From CAYWXK01 sp964462515 (GTDB taxonomy: Bacteria > Planctomycetota > Phycisphaerae > Sedimentisphaerales > Anaerobacaceae), in NCBI GenBank assembly GCA_964462515.1, contig CAYWXK010000039.1, positions 1-36,953 on the forward strand: a stretch of 36,953 nucleotides of DNA, written 5' to 3'. Shown here in pieces: positions 16,837-25,938 of this stretch; positions within the stretch are counted from its first letter, which is position 1; every line of letters begins with the position of its first letter. Position numbers and translations under genes: made by a program. Under the pieces are notes generated by a model that saw only the letters and a program-made list of their open reading frames with translations, searched no databases and was not told where the DNA came from.

Positions 16837-19800
16837 CTCTTTCAGGTTTTTAAGTTCTTTTATCGGTGTAAGGTCAGAAACCGCCGTGCCGCGAAGGTTG
16901 AGCGATTGCAGTCCTTTAATATCCTTTATCGGCGTAAGGTCAGAGATCGCCGTGTTGGAAAGGCCTAACCATGTAGTTTTCTCATAATTTTCCGTGGTCA
17001 ATTCATCGGGTTTCTTATTTAACTGTTCAGCTATGGCTTTTCGGACAATAGCAGCATTATCAATCTTTTCTTGAGTCGGCTCGCTCGTACTCGCTGAAGG
17101 TGATGTGGGTTCTCTCGAGCCAGACGCTTGGCTACCCCATACCTTGAGCGTATTATCCCCACCGCCTGAGACAATCCGCTTGCCGTCCGGACTGAACGCT
17201 ACCGAATAGACTGCCGCCCGATGTCCCCGCAGAGTCGTTACTTCGCTACCACTCTCCGCATCCCATACCTTGAGCGTATTATCGAAACTGCCTGAGACGA
17301 TCCGCTTGCCATCCGGACTGAACGCTACCGAAATAACGTAGATCTCATGTCCCCGCAGAGTCATCACTTCGCTGCCCCTCTCGGCATCCCATACCTTGAG
17401 CGTCTTATCCAAACTGCCTGAGACAATCCGCCTGCCGTCCGGACTGAATGCTGCCGACCGAACTACATTCTCATGTCCCCGTAGACTCATCACTTCCCTG
17501 CCATTCTCGGCATCCCATATCTTGAGCGTCTTATCGCCACTGCCTGAGACAATATGCTTACCGTCCGGACTGAATGCTACCGACTGAACTTCCGCCTCAT
17601 GTCCCCACAGAGTAATCAATTCGCTACCACTCTCGGCATCCCATACCTTGAGCGTCTTATCGTAACTGCCTGAGACAATCCGCTTACCGTCCGGACTGAA
17701 TGCTACCGAAACAACGCCATCCTCATGTCCCCGTAGAGTTATCACTTCTCTGCCACTCTCGGCATCCCATACCTTGAGAGTCTTATCGACACTGCCTGAG
17801 ACAATCCGCTTGCCGTCCGGACTGAACGCTACCGAATGAACCCATCCCTCATGTCCCCGTAGAGTCATCACTTCCCAGCCTCTCTCGGCATCCCATACCT
17901 TGAGCGTCTTATCCCCACTGCCTGAGACAATCCGCTTACCATCCGGACTGAATGCTACCGAAACAACGTCCTCCTCATGTCCCCGTAGAGTCATCGCTTC
18001 TCTGCCACTCTCGGCATCCCATATCTTGAGAGTCTTATCGACACTGCCTGAGACAATCCGCTTGCCGTCCGGACTGAACGCTACCGAATGAACCCATCCC
18101 TCATGTCCCCTCAGAGTCGTCAATTCCCAGCCTCTCTCGGCATCCCATACCTTGAGCGTATTATCCCCACTGCCTGAGACAATCCGCTTGCCGTCCGGAC
18201 TGAACGCTACCGAATGAACCCATTCCTCATGTCCCAGTAGAGTCATCAATTCGTTGCCACTCTCGGCATCCCATACCTTGAGCGTCTTATCCGAACTGCC
18301 TGAGACAATCCGCTTGCCGTCCGGACTGAACGCTGCCGAAAGAACACCCACCTGATCTCCCCGTAGAGTCATCACTTCGCTGCCACTCTCGGCATCCCAT
18401 AACTTGAGCGTCTTATCCGAACTGCCTGAGACAATCCGCTTGCCGTCCGGACTGAACNNNNNNNNNNNNNNNNNNNNNNNNNNNNNNNNNNNNNNNNNNN
18501 NNNNNNNNNNNNNNNNNNNNNNNNNNNNNNNNNNNNNNNNNNNNNNNNNNNNNNNNNGCTACCGAAAGAACTGCCCTCTGTCCCCGTAGAGTCATCAATT
18601 CGCTGCCACTCTCGGCATCCCATACCTTGAGCGTCTTATCCAGACTACCTGAGACAATACGCTTGCTGTCCGGACTGAACGCCACCGACTGAACTGTACT
18701 CTCATGTCCCTGCAGAGTCATCAATTCTCTGCCACTCTCGGCATCCCATACCTTGAGGGTATTATCGTGACTACCCGAGACAATCCGCCTGCCGTCCGGA
18801 CTGAACGCTACCGACTGAACCCATCCCTCATGTCCCCGCAGAGTCATCACTTCCCTGCCACTCTCGGCATCCCATACCTTGAGCGTATTATCCCCACTAC
18901 CTGAGACGATCCGCTTGCCGTCCGGACTGAACGCCGCCGAAAGAACGCCCACTTGATGTCCTCGCAGAGTCATTCGAGCTTGGTCTGAGATATGCGATAG
19001 GTAATACCATTCCCATCGGCGCAAGTCGTTGGGGCAAGCGCCTAAAAGCTCGCGGACACGGCTTATATTACTCTCCCAATAGTATTTGTCAGCCAGATTG
19101 ATTCGGTTCAGATACAAGGAACGCCGATACTCTTCAGCTCGCTGTTCTGCAAGTTTTCGCTGCTCTTGCTCGGCATTTTTGGCTTGTTCTGCCTGATTGC
19201 GAGCGATTGTTTCTTTTTCGCGTGCCTGCTCAGCCCTATAGTACATCATCGTGCTGACCACAAAACCAGTGACAGCTACCACCAAAAGAACAAGGATTGC
19301 CGCTGCACTCACTAACAGTCCAGTATGTTTGCGTGCAAACTTCCTGGCCCGGTATGCCACTGATTCAGGACCGGCAATCAGTGGATTGCCATTCAGATAA
19401 TTGCGAATGTCGTCCGCAAGTTCAGAAGCCGTCTTGTATCGACGGTCACGTTCCTTACGCATTGCCTTGAGCGGTATCCACTCCAGTTCCTTGCCGAGAC
19501 GCTTGGCCAACGTTTTGACATCGGTGCGGCGACTGACTGCTACCGGCGTAGCTGCTCCTCCCAAAGCCAACAGTCTGGTGCTCGGCCGCGGCGGGTCCTC
19601 ATCGCGTATGATCCTTAGTATCTCGTCAAAGGCTGCCTCATGAAGCGTCTTTGGATCGAATGGCAGTGTGCCGGTGAGCAGCTCGTAGAGCAAGACACCC
19701 AGAGAATAGATGTCAGACCGAGTATCTATATCCTGAGTTGTCAGCGCAGCTTGCTCAGGGCTCATATACTCCGGCGTGCCGACCAATTTACCCTGCTCAG

Positions 19801-20443
19801 TGAACAAGGTTCGCTCCGTCAGGGGTTGTCCGATGGCCTTGGCTACCCCAAAATCAATCACCTTGGGCACAGCCTTATCACCATCGAGGCTCACCAATAT
19901 GTTCGACGGTTTTATGTCACGGTGGATAATCCCCTTTTGATGGGCATGCTGGATGGCTTCACATACCTGAAGAAACAGTTCGAGACGTTGCTCGGTATTG
20001 AGCTTATTGTGGTCGCAGTATTCGGTGATGGACTCTCCTTTGACGTATTCCATCACAAAATACGGCCGGCCTTTATCCGTGGCCCCTGCGTCGAAGACAC
20101 GAGCTATGTTTGGATGATCCAACAAAGCCAGTGCCTGACGTTCAGCTTCAAACCGGCTGATTACCTGCTTGGAGTCCATTCCGAGCTTGACGATCTTCAG
20201 TGCCACCTGCCGCCTAACAGGTTCTTTCTGCTCAGCTCGATAAACTATGCCGAAGCCACCTTCGCCCAGAACGCTAAGGAGCTTGTAATGGCCGATCTGC
20301 GTACCCAGCTCTTCCGGTGAATCTGGGAGACTCTGTGTCGGACGGCCGTCTTTCGGGGACAAATCGGCAAAGCTGCGAGTAGGGTGTTCAGCCATATCGC
20401 CGCTGCCGGGTATCTCGTGGTTCTCTTCCCTGTCTTTGCCCAT
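16744..20443 (-). CDS. Ser/Thr protein kinase fused to WD40 propellers and truncated LRRs (interrupted by scaffold gap)
   Basis: Removing the 100 N at 18458-18557 joins one frame of 1,199 codons. Residues 1-50 form a polar leader. The kinase domain (about 53-350) is intact: GEGGFG 60-65, Lys83, HRDIKPSN 174-181, DFG 197-199 and SPE 228-230. A transmembrane helix (about 374-400) and a short coiled coil follow, then WD40 repeats of 42 residues (three complete before the gap, one across it, ten after), enough for two seven-bladed propellers. A linker (SGSREPTSPS) and two leucine-rich repeats end the protein abruptly, about 25 foreign residues following the break near 16830. ATG 20443 is preceded by AAAGGA. 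The protein should be a membrane-anchored signalling kinase. Substrates are unknown. Domain order from gap-free reading is secure; the repeat count is a minimum. Confidence 0.88.
17140..18973 (-). repeat. Tandem 126-bp repeats encoding WD40 units
   Basis: The unit is 126 bp (42 residues), for example with equivalent positions at 17221 and 17347. Units are very similar at DNA level, all encoding forms of FSPDGKRIVSGS and LKVWDAESG. Such similarity suggests recent amplification or homogenisation and explains why assembly failed here. Confidence 0.95.
18458..18557. other. Assembly gap of 100 N inside the WD40 array
   Basis: The flanks are ...ctgaac and gctaccg..., which when joined directly give exactly the sequence found in the other WD40 units and restore the reading frame (100 is not a multiple of three). 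The true missing length is therefore probably zero or a multiple of 126 bases. Confidence 0.95.
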
Positions 20444-20558
20444 GTCAAATGTTCCTTTCTTATCTACAGCTCCACAAAAAGTCACTGCTGTAAGTTTACT
20501 CGTCAAACTTACTTATTTCAATCAAAAATTGACGACCAAAAAGCATAGACTCACATGT

Positions 20559-20571
20559 AGTAGTCACTACT
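20559..20571. repeat. Perfect 13-bp palindrome at the integrase stop codon
   Basis: AGTAGT-C-ACTACT is a perfect inverted repeat with a one-base centre, and it contains the integrase stop codon. It could be a recombinase or regulator binding site or chance; no T-run makes it a terminator. Confidence 0.5.
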
Positions 20572-21685
20572 TTCTTTGACAAATATACCTCCTGCTATTT
20601 TCAATAACTCTATCTGTTTGTGCAGAAACATCCTGAACATACCTTGTTGCCATTTGTAAATCCGCATGGCCAAGAAGCCTTTGGACTGCAAATGGGTCAC
20701 CTGACCTGGCAGCAATAGTAGCAGCAGTCCTTCGCAGAGTATAAAAACCCGTCCCTTTGGGAACATCCAGCCCTGCCCTCTTAATCAGCCTCGTAAATAA
20801 TGGTGTGATTATATTTAAGGTCGTATATCTGCCGTTACCATTACCATCAGTCTTTAAGAAAATCTGTATATATGGGTTACCTCTGGAGGTATAAAAGACA
20901 AGCTTGCCTGTCTTAGGGAGCTTTTCAAGCGATTTAATAGTCTCCGGCCATAATGGCAAATCCCTTGATATTCCCGTCTTTTTCCTTGGCAGTGTAACTC
21001 TGGCATTAGCAGTATCCAAATCTGTCCATTTTAGCTCTGCACAATCGGTACATCCGAAACCACAATTTAACCCAAGCCATATCATGGCCCTCATCTTTAT
21101 ATCAGCACAGGATAGCAACTTGTTTATCTGTTCCGAATTAAAGGTGCCCCTTTCCTGATGAATAACTTTTCCTCGTGAAATTGCATCGATGTTTGGAATA
21201 TTTTTGAGAAGCTCGTTCTTCCTATCCCAGTGAAACATAGCCTTCATGATACTTATATGAAGATTTAGTCTGCAGACAGAGCCATAATGCCTCTGGAGCT
21301 TCCTTTTGTAGTTCTGTAAGTCCAGAGTCGATATGCTTTTGATTTTGCGACCTTGGCCCAGAAAAGCCATTAATTTATTCAGACTCTCAATTTGGTCATT
21401 GTGGTGTCTTGCAGTAAGGTCATTTGCCTGAAGCTTTGAATACTGATACGTTAAGTACATATCGCAAAGCTGTTTTAGCGTCATATTATCGCCTGTTGGT
21501 TTTTGTTGTAGAATGTTTTGACATCCGTGTAGATATGTTGATTGGTCAAGATATTTTTGAAGTGCCACTGTTTTGTCAGAGCCGAAGTAATACATTTTCC
21601 CTTTGATCTTTTTACAGTATTGTCCTGTGGGATGAAGCGTTAGTGGAAATTTGTCCGAACGTGTTTTTCTTTTTGTAGTTTTCAT
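20567..21685 (-). CDS. Tyrosine recombinase/phage-type integrase with non-canonical catalytic residues
   Basis: This 372-residue protein has an N-terminal SAM-like DNA-binding region (about 68-160, MTLKQLCDMYLTY onward) and a C-terminal catalytic domain (about 180-362). The lysine is in PRKKTG (about 236), Arg318 in FYTLRRT, His340 in RLLGH and the nucleophile Tyr349 in ATRYVQ. The first catalytic arginine, normally in GLR, is replaced by Gly211 (NCGFGCTDCAEL), and the box II histidine by Tyr315. From memory, the GFGxTDC and PLWPET motifs mark a recombinase group common in planctomycetes. AGGAGG lies eight bases before the ATG. It lies between two genes sharing an LRR module and may have helped rearrange the region, or may be what remains of an integrated element. 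Confidence 0.87.
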   Translation of the reverse strand: MKTTKRKTRSDKFPLTLHPTGQYCKKIKGKMYYFGSDKTVALQKYLDQSTYLHGCQNILQQKPTGDNMTLKQLCDMYLTYQYSKLQANDLTARHHNDQIESLNKLMAFLGQGRKIKSISTLDLQNYKRKLQRHYGSVCRLNLHISIMKAMFHWDRKNELLKNIPNIDAISRGKVIHQERGTFNSEQINKLLSCADIKMRAMIWLGLNCGFGCTDCAELKWTDLDTANARVTLPRKKTGISRDLPLWPETIKSLEKLPKTGKLVFYTSRGNPYIQIFLKTDGNGNGRYTTLNIITPLFTRLIKRAGLDVPKGTGFYTLRRTAATIAARSGDPFAVQRLLGHADLQMATRYVQDVSAQTDRVIENSRRYICQRK

Positions 21686-22290
21686 AATCCTGCCTCCTAA
21701 AAAATAGTTTACATTTTTTTACGATAAACCCGAATTAGTTGTAGCTTTGGTTGTAATTTTCGACAAGGCAACAAAAGCCGAAAGTTGCAACTACCTACAA
21801 TAAAATATCTTATGATTATTATACGATATGAAAGTGAATAGGTTATATAATCCGTTAGCTACCTTTTGCATAGAGCCGTCCAGAATTCCGGAGTCTGACT
21901 TATTTATTATGAGGTTTTGGGTCTTATCCTGCTTTTGGAAAAGGTGATTTTCTAAGATTAAAAAGCATCGGACATTGAAAACGTTTACAAATTTCCTGTC
22001 TTCTATAACTAACGGACAACACAGAATTTACGAAATGTACATTTTTGTTGAATTGGCAGATAACGAGTTCTTCGGTTGTAGCATGGTTGTATAAGTCAAC
22101 TCACGAAAAGGAGGCCATTTCAGGGCGCTCGTTGTGCGCGCTCGGTGACATTGCTGGTGAGACTGGCCCGGACTATTCCTATAACAGCCGGAGCCGAAAC
22201 TATCCCTGACCCAAAAGCTTTTTTGTCTAATTCTTGCTAACGACATAGGTTTACCTCGTGACTCGTCGCTCGTTTCTCGTGGCCCGGCCT
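21686..22290. other. Integrase upstream region with direct repeats
   Basis: About 600 bases without a supportable gene. An imperfect direct repeat of GTTGTAGC-n-GGTTGTA is present at 21738-21755 and 22075-22091. GTTGCAAC, an 8-bp palindrome, lies near 21784. These could be recombination or binding sites for the integrase transcribed away from them. A 72-codon minus-strand frame at 22028-22246 has no family resemblance or ribosome binding site. Confidence 0.45.
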
Positions 22291-23790
22291 TTATCGATGA
22301 ATCTCTATCTCCGGCAGGGCCTTTTTTAACGCAGCTACCTGCTCATCCGACACCTTCGTGCCTTCAAGGTAAAGCACTGCCAGCCCTTTAAGTTCCTTGA
22401 GCGGCGTAAGGTCAGAGACCGCCGTGCCGTCAAGCCAAAGCACTTGCAGGTTTTTAAGTTCCTTCAGTGGCGTAAGGTCAGAGACCTTCGTGTCGGAAAG
22501 GTCAAGCTGTTGTAGGCCGGTAAGTTCCTTGAGCGGCGTAAGGTCAGAGACCTTCGTACCGAAAAGGACAAGATGTTGCAGGCCGGTAAGTTCTCTTATC
22601 GGCGTAAGGTCAGAGACCGCCGTGCGGTCAAGCCAAAGCACTTGCAGGTTTTTAAGTTCCTTCAGTGGCGTAAGGTCGGAAACCGCTGTGACGGTAAGCT
22701 CAAGCCGTTGCAGCCCTTTAAGTTCCTTTAGCGGCGAAATGTCAGAGACCTTCGTGACGACAAGGATAAGCGATTGCAGCCCTTTAAGTTCCTTGAGCGG
22801 CGTAAGGTCGGAAACCGCTGTGCCGTGAAGCTCAAGCCGTTGCAGCCCTTTAAGTTCCTTTAGCGGCGAAAGGTCAGAAAGTAGCGAGTGAGACAGGTCT
22901 AAAGTTGTTACCTTAGCATAATCGCCTTCAGTTACATCTTCAGGTTTCTTCTTTAACTGGTCAGCTATTGCTTTACGGACAATAGCAGCATTATCAATCT
23001 TTTCTTGAGCTGGCTCGGTCGTACTCACTGAAGGTGGTGTGGGTTCTCTCGAGCCAGCCGAAGGCGGCGTAGGCTTGACCCCGATCGACTCGGACCTGAC
23101 CTCAAAGAAATCGAATGATGCGTCGATCTCCGGAGGGCTTCTATTGGAGCCGTTCTCAGCCACCAGACCGATCCACTTTGGGCTCCCATCGCCCCACGGC
23201 AGCTCGCCGTGGGACCGGTATGATTCACCATCCGCGCTGCTTGAGTATTCGTAACGATCACCGCGTTTGGTAATGCGAAGCCACAGCCGCTCCGCCCTGG
23301 GGATGCCGTTTACAAAGACGTGTGGAGCCACGCTCCCTTGTGTTTCTCGGATCAGCACAAAGTCGCGCCGGTCTGAGGTCTGACGGGACTCGTCTACCCA
23401 CTTGATATAGTTATCCGGGTCATTGAAACAGACCAAACCGGCCTGTTGATAATCCGCGCTAGGCTTGAAAGAAACTAGACATGTTGTGAGCTGAAAATTC
23501 TTTCCTTTGGCTAAGGGATTCTCGATCAAAAACAGATTCTTGTAGTTCATATTTGACAACCGAAAGCCACCCTTCTGGGTTGTAATGGTCAGCGTGCCCG
23601 GCTTCTTAGTTAATGAGTAGTGCGACGGGTCGGCATTCAGTATCTGCCAATCGAGATTGAGCTTGCCGTCAAAACCATCAAACGTCACTATATTTTCATT
23701 CTTCTTGGCACAGGCGCCGCAAATCACAAGCGCACAAACCGAGACGAAGACCATTGGCCAGTTCAGCGAACGCTTGCTCCTGTCTTTCAT
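22291..23790 (-). CDS. Lipoprotein with DUF1349/concanavalin-A-like domain and leucine-rich repeats
   Basis: This 499-residue protein has a lipoprotein-type signal (SVCALVICGAC, Cys about 27), then a DUF1349 domain (about 33-235) of the kind found at the C terminus of GH43 xylosidases: FDGFDGKLNLDWQI, QQAGLVCFNDPDNYIKW, WLRITKRGDRYEYSSSADG. A Pro/Ser/Thr linker (GSREPTPPSVSTTEPAQEKI) and IDNAAIVRKAIADQLKKKP follow, then about nine 22-residue leucine-rich repeats of type TAVSDLTPLKELKGLQ. The linker-LRR half is closely matched by the end of the kinase gene at 16744-20443. AAGGAGG lies five bases before the ATG. It should be membrane-anchored outside the cytoplasm, probably binding carbohydrate and a protein partner; no catalytic site is seen. 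Confidence 0.88.
   Translation of the reverse strand: MKDRSKRSLNWPMVFVSVCALVICGACAKKNENIVTFDGFDGKLNLDWQILNADPSHYSLTKKPGTLTITTQKGGFRLSNMNYKNLFLIENPLAKGKNFQLTTCLVSFKPSADYQQAGLVCFNDPDNYIKWVDESRQTSDRRDFVLIRETQGSVAPHVFVNGIPRAERLWLRITKRGDRYEYSSSADGESYRSHGELPWGDGSPKWIGLVAENGSNRSPPEIDASFDFFEVRSESIGVKPTPPSAGSREPTPPSVSTTEPAQEKIDNAAIVRKAIADQLKKKPEDVTEGDYAKVTTLDLSHSLLSDLSPLKELKGLQRLELHGTAVSDLTPLKELKGLQSLILVVTKVSDISPLKELKGLQRLELTVTAVSDLTPLKELKNLQVLWLDRTAVSDLTPIRELTGLQHLVLFGTKVSDLTPLKELTGLQQLDLSDTKVSDLTPLKELKNLQVLWLDGTAVSDLTPLKELKGLAVLYLEGTKVSDEQVAALKKALPEIEIHR
22310..22905 (-). repeat. Tandem 66-bp repeats encoding leucine-rich repeats
   Basis: The unit is 66 bp (22 residues), for example with equivalent positions at 22390 and 22456. 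Adjacent units share most bases, consistent with recent tandem expansion. Confidence 0.9.
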
Positions 23791-24115
23791 GATAACCTCC
23801 TTAAAAAGCGATGTCCTTTCGCAGCAAATTACGATTGACTATTGATTCGGCTCCGGAAATCAAAAAACCACACACATAATAGCTATGGGGTGAACCCTTT
23901 CTTCTATTAACTGGGGTTTCCCATATACACACCTAGCTACGCAGCCAAGCCTTTCAATTCAACGATAATATCAAAACCTGCCTTAAATTACAATAACGCC
24001 AAAGCATTTTTCACGAATTTTATTGCTTCATCTGCCAAAATCCAAAATATTTACCTTAAAAATACTGTTAAAGTGTGATTTTTTACAGACCTCAATTATC
24101 CTGCTCGTCGAAAAG
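23791..24115. other. Upstream region of the DUF1349-LRR lipoprotein gene
   Basis: This gene-free stretch is mostly occupied by repeat copy 2 (23917-24120). Bases 23791-23916, between the repeat and the start codon, show nothing I can name apart from the ribosome binding site. Confidence 0.5.
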
Positions 24116-24120
24116 TCAGG
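23917..24120 (-). repeat. Diverged ~205-bp repeat, copy 2
   Basis: Homologous to 5931-6135 in the same orientation. The equivalent reading frame here is broken by several stops, but residues such as WILADEAIKFVK and IIVELKGLAA still parallel copy 1, so the ancestral sequence may have been coding. The end hairpin keeps loop TGCGTA, and its stem differs from copy 1 at positions that still pair in the minus-strand RNA through G-U pairs. It ends where the RCC1-repeat remnant stops. Confidence 0.75.
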
Positions 24121-24418
24121 ATTCTTTTTCTGTTCTTTCTTCTGCTAAGGCGGACAAGAGTCTGCCGGCGGTTTCGTCAGATAGCTCGCCTCTGCACACG
24201 CTCTCGCCGCCGTTCGGTTTTATTAACATCAATTCGCCTGGCCCTGGTTCCCTGATAACCAGACTGTAGCCTTCGCCAGCGGCTATGGCCACAAAGTCGT
24301 TGCCCGCAGGCAGAGGACTAGTGTCACCCCAGCCGACGATAGAACCGTTGGACTTTAGAGCAAGACTATGGACTTCGCCTGCAGCTATCGCCACAAAGTC
24401 ATTCCCCGATGCGCCGTA
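24116..24418 (-). pseudogene. RCC1-repeat protein, C-terminal remnant
   Basis: Two repeats of the type GNDFVAIAAGEVHSLALKSN and GSIVGWGD are followed by IREPGPGELMLIKPNGGE and a charged tail ending at 24116. They belong to RCC1/regulator-of-chromosome-condensation-like propellers, which have seven blades in full-length proteins. No signal peptide, start codon with ribosome binding site or further blades exist upstream; homology begins near 24418, and sequence between there and the next gene is non-coding. It is the tail of a lost secreted protein. Confidence 0.75.
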
Positions 24419-24546
24419 ACCGCTTCAACGTGGGTGGAACCGGCGCTCTGTCTAACGCGTGCCATCTCAACTCACGCATGCGCTACACAGCAACGCAGTG
24501 TCCGTCTCTTGGATGCCAGGATAATCCGGCAACGCGCAACGAAGCC

Positions 24547-25938
24547 TCAGTATTCCCGCTTTTTAGTGATGCCCGGCTGAGGAACGGGATATTTGCCATC
24601 AGGCCCTGCCTGCAGGGGCGCAGGAGAATCCGCCGTCAACTTGTCTAATCCTGGCGCCATCTCGTGGTCGCTGTTGAGAATCCCGTCATAAGTGATTTCC
24701 TGACCGGTGTGCGCAGCCATTCGGCCCAGGCTCGTTACGAGACTGGCTTTGACGCCGCGCTCGGTTTCGTTGTAGGGCTTGTCTTTGCGGATGGCATCTA
24801 TCAGCTCGTTCCATTCGTTTTGATATGGGTCCTGCTCGTCCCGATTGACTTTGGATTCCCAGAGCATGTTCGAGCGTGTCATATCCTGGCCCTTGTAAGT
24901 GCTGGAGGGCATCCCGCAGTCACCGCTCTTTGAGACAATCGCCATGCCTTTGCTGCCATGAGCGTAGCTGGAGTAAATGTCGTTGCAGCCCATAATGCAG
25001 CGTCCATCCATGATGAACTTGCTGCCGTCGGCGAAGGTGTATTCCACTGAATACGTATCTAAATTCTGGTCCACGTAAGTGATGCCTTCGGGACTCTGCC
25101 GATAATGGCGACCGCCCAATGCCTGTGCCTTGACCGGCCAGGCGTTCTTCATCCAGCAAAGCTCGTCGATGTGGTGGATATAGAAATCGCTGTAGCACCC
25201 GCCGCTGGCCCAGATGAAGCTGTGGAAACGCTGCACCTGGTAAAGCAGATCGCTGATACCTGGTGGCTTGGGCAGCGAGGAGAAAAACCCGATTGGTCCA
25301 TGCATCCGGTAGCCGCGCAACAGAATGAGGTCGCCGATTTCACCGTCCTGGATGCGCTGGTGAAGTTGCTGAAGCGCGCGGCTGTGACGGGACATCAACC
25401 CCACTCCTACTTTAAGGTTCTTCGCCGTTGCCTCTTCGGCGAGCTTGAACATCCGCCGACTGGTCGGGCCGTCAACGGTGACCGGTTTCTCCATAAAGAC
25501 GTTGAGGCCCTTCTTGATGGCGTATGTGAAATGCACCCAGCGGAACGCCGGAGGCGTCGCAAGAATCACCACATCACCGGCATCAAGACAATCCATCGCT
25601 TTTTTGTAAGCATCAAAGCCGACGAACTTGCGGTCCTCCGGCACGTCCATCTGTTTAGAGTGCGCATCCTTCAAGGCATTGTAGCTGCCGGTAAGACGGT
25701 TCTCGAAGACGTCGGCCAGGGCGACGAGCTTGATAGGACCGTTCTGGACGGACAGAGCATTAGATGCTGCGCCACCGCCACGGCCACCGCAGCCAACCAA
25801 TGCCACCTTGATGGTATTGTTCTCCGCCGCGTAGATACGAGGAACAACCCCCGTTACCAGAGCCGAGGCCGCTGCCATCTGACCGGTGTGCTTCAAAAAC
25901 TCACGACGTGATGTAGTTTTTTCAGTAATTTCGCTCAT
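24547..25938 (-). CDS. Tat-exported Gfo/Idh/MocA family oxidoreductase
   Basis: This 463-residue protein has a twin-arginine signal (SRREFLKHTGQMAAASALV). The Rossmann fold follows with VALVGCGGRGGGAA (about 45-58), the family signature MEKPVT (about 149-154), and a long C-terminal alpha/beta domain with GGCYSDFYIHHIDELCWM. Gfo/Idh/MocA enzymes oxidise or reduce sugars using a tightly held NAD(P), as in glucose-fructose oxidoreductase or NAD-dependent glycosidases of family GH109. Tat export allows the cofactor to be carried out already bound. GGAG lies ten bases before the ATG. It stands alone between the RCC1 remnant and the divergent gene at 26323, and the substrate is not deducible. Many paralogues of this kind occur in planctomycetes. 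Confidence 0.92.
   Translation of the reverse strand: MSEITEKTTSRREFLKHTGQMAAASALVTGVVPRIYAAENNTIKVALVGCGGRGGGAASNALSVQNGPIKLVALADVFENRLTGSYNALKDAHSKQMDVPEDRKFVGFDAYKKAMDCLDAGDVVILATPPAFRWVHFTYAIKKGLNVFMEKPVTVDGPTSRRMFKLAEEATAKNLKVGVGLMSRHSRALQQLHQRIQDGEIGDLILLRGYRMHGPIGFFSSLPKPPGISDLLYQVQRFHSFIWASGGCYSDFYIHHIDELCWMKNAWPVKAQALGGRHYRQSPEGITYVDQNLDTYSVEYTFADGSKFIMDGRCIMGCNDIYSSYAHGSKGMAIVSKSGDCGMPSSTYKGQDMTRSNMLWESKVNRDEQDPYQNEWNELIDAIRKDKPYNETERGVKASLVTSLGRMAAHTGQEITYDGILNSDHEMAPGLDKLTADSPAPLQAGPDGKYPVPQPGITKKREY

Noticed and set aside
16744..18957. Direct repeats considered as a CRISPR array
   Set aside because: The 126-base and 66-base units are continuous coding repeats for WD40 and LRR motifs without spacers.
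21979..21986. AAACGTTT palindrome considered as a LacI-family operator
   Set aside because: Eight bases in A/T-rich DNA are expected by chance and no such regulator is near.
22028..22246. Possible tRNA or attachment-site tRNA end near the integrase
   Set aside because: I could not fold a cloverleaf or find a T-loop sequence here; no tRNA gene is supported in the window.
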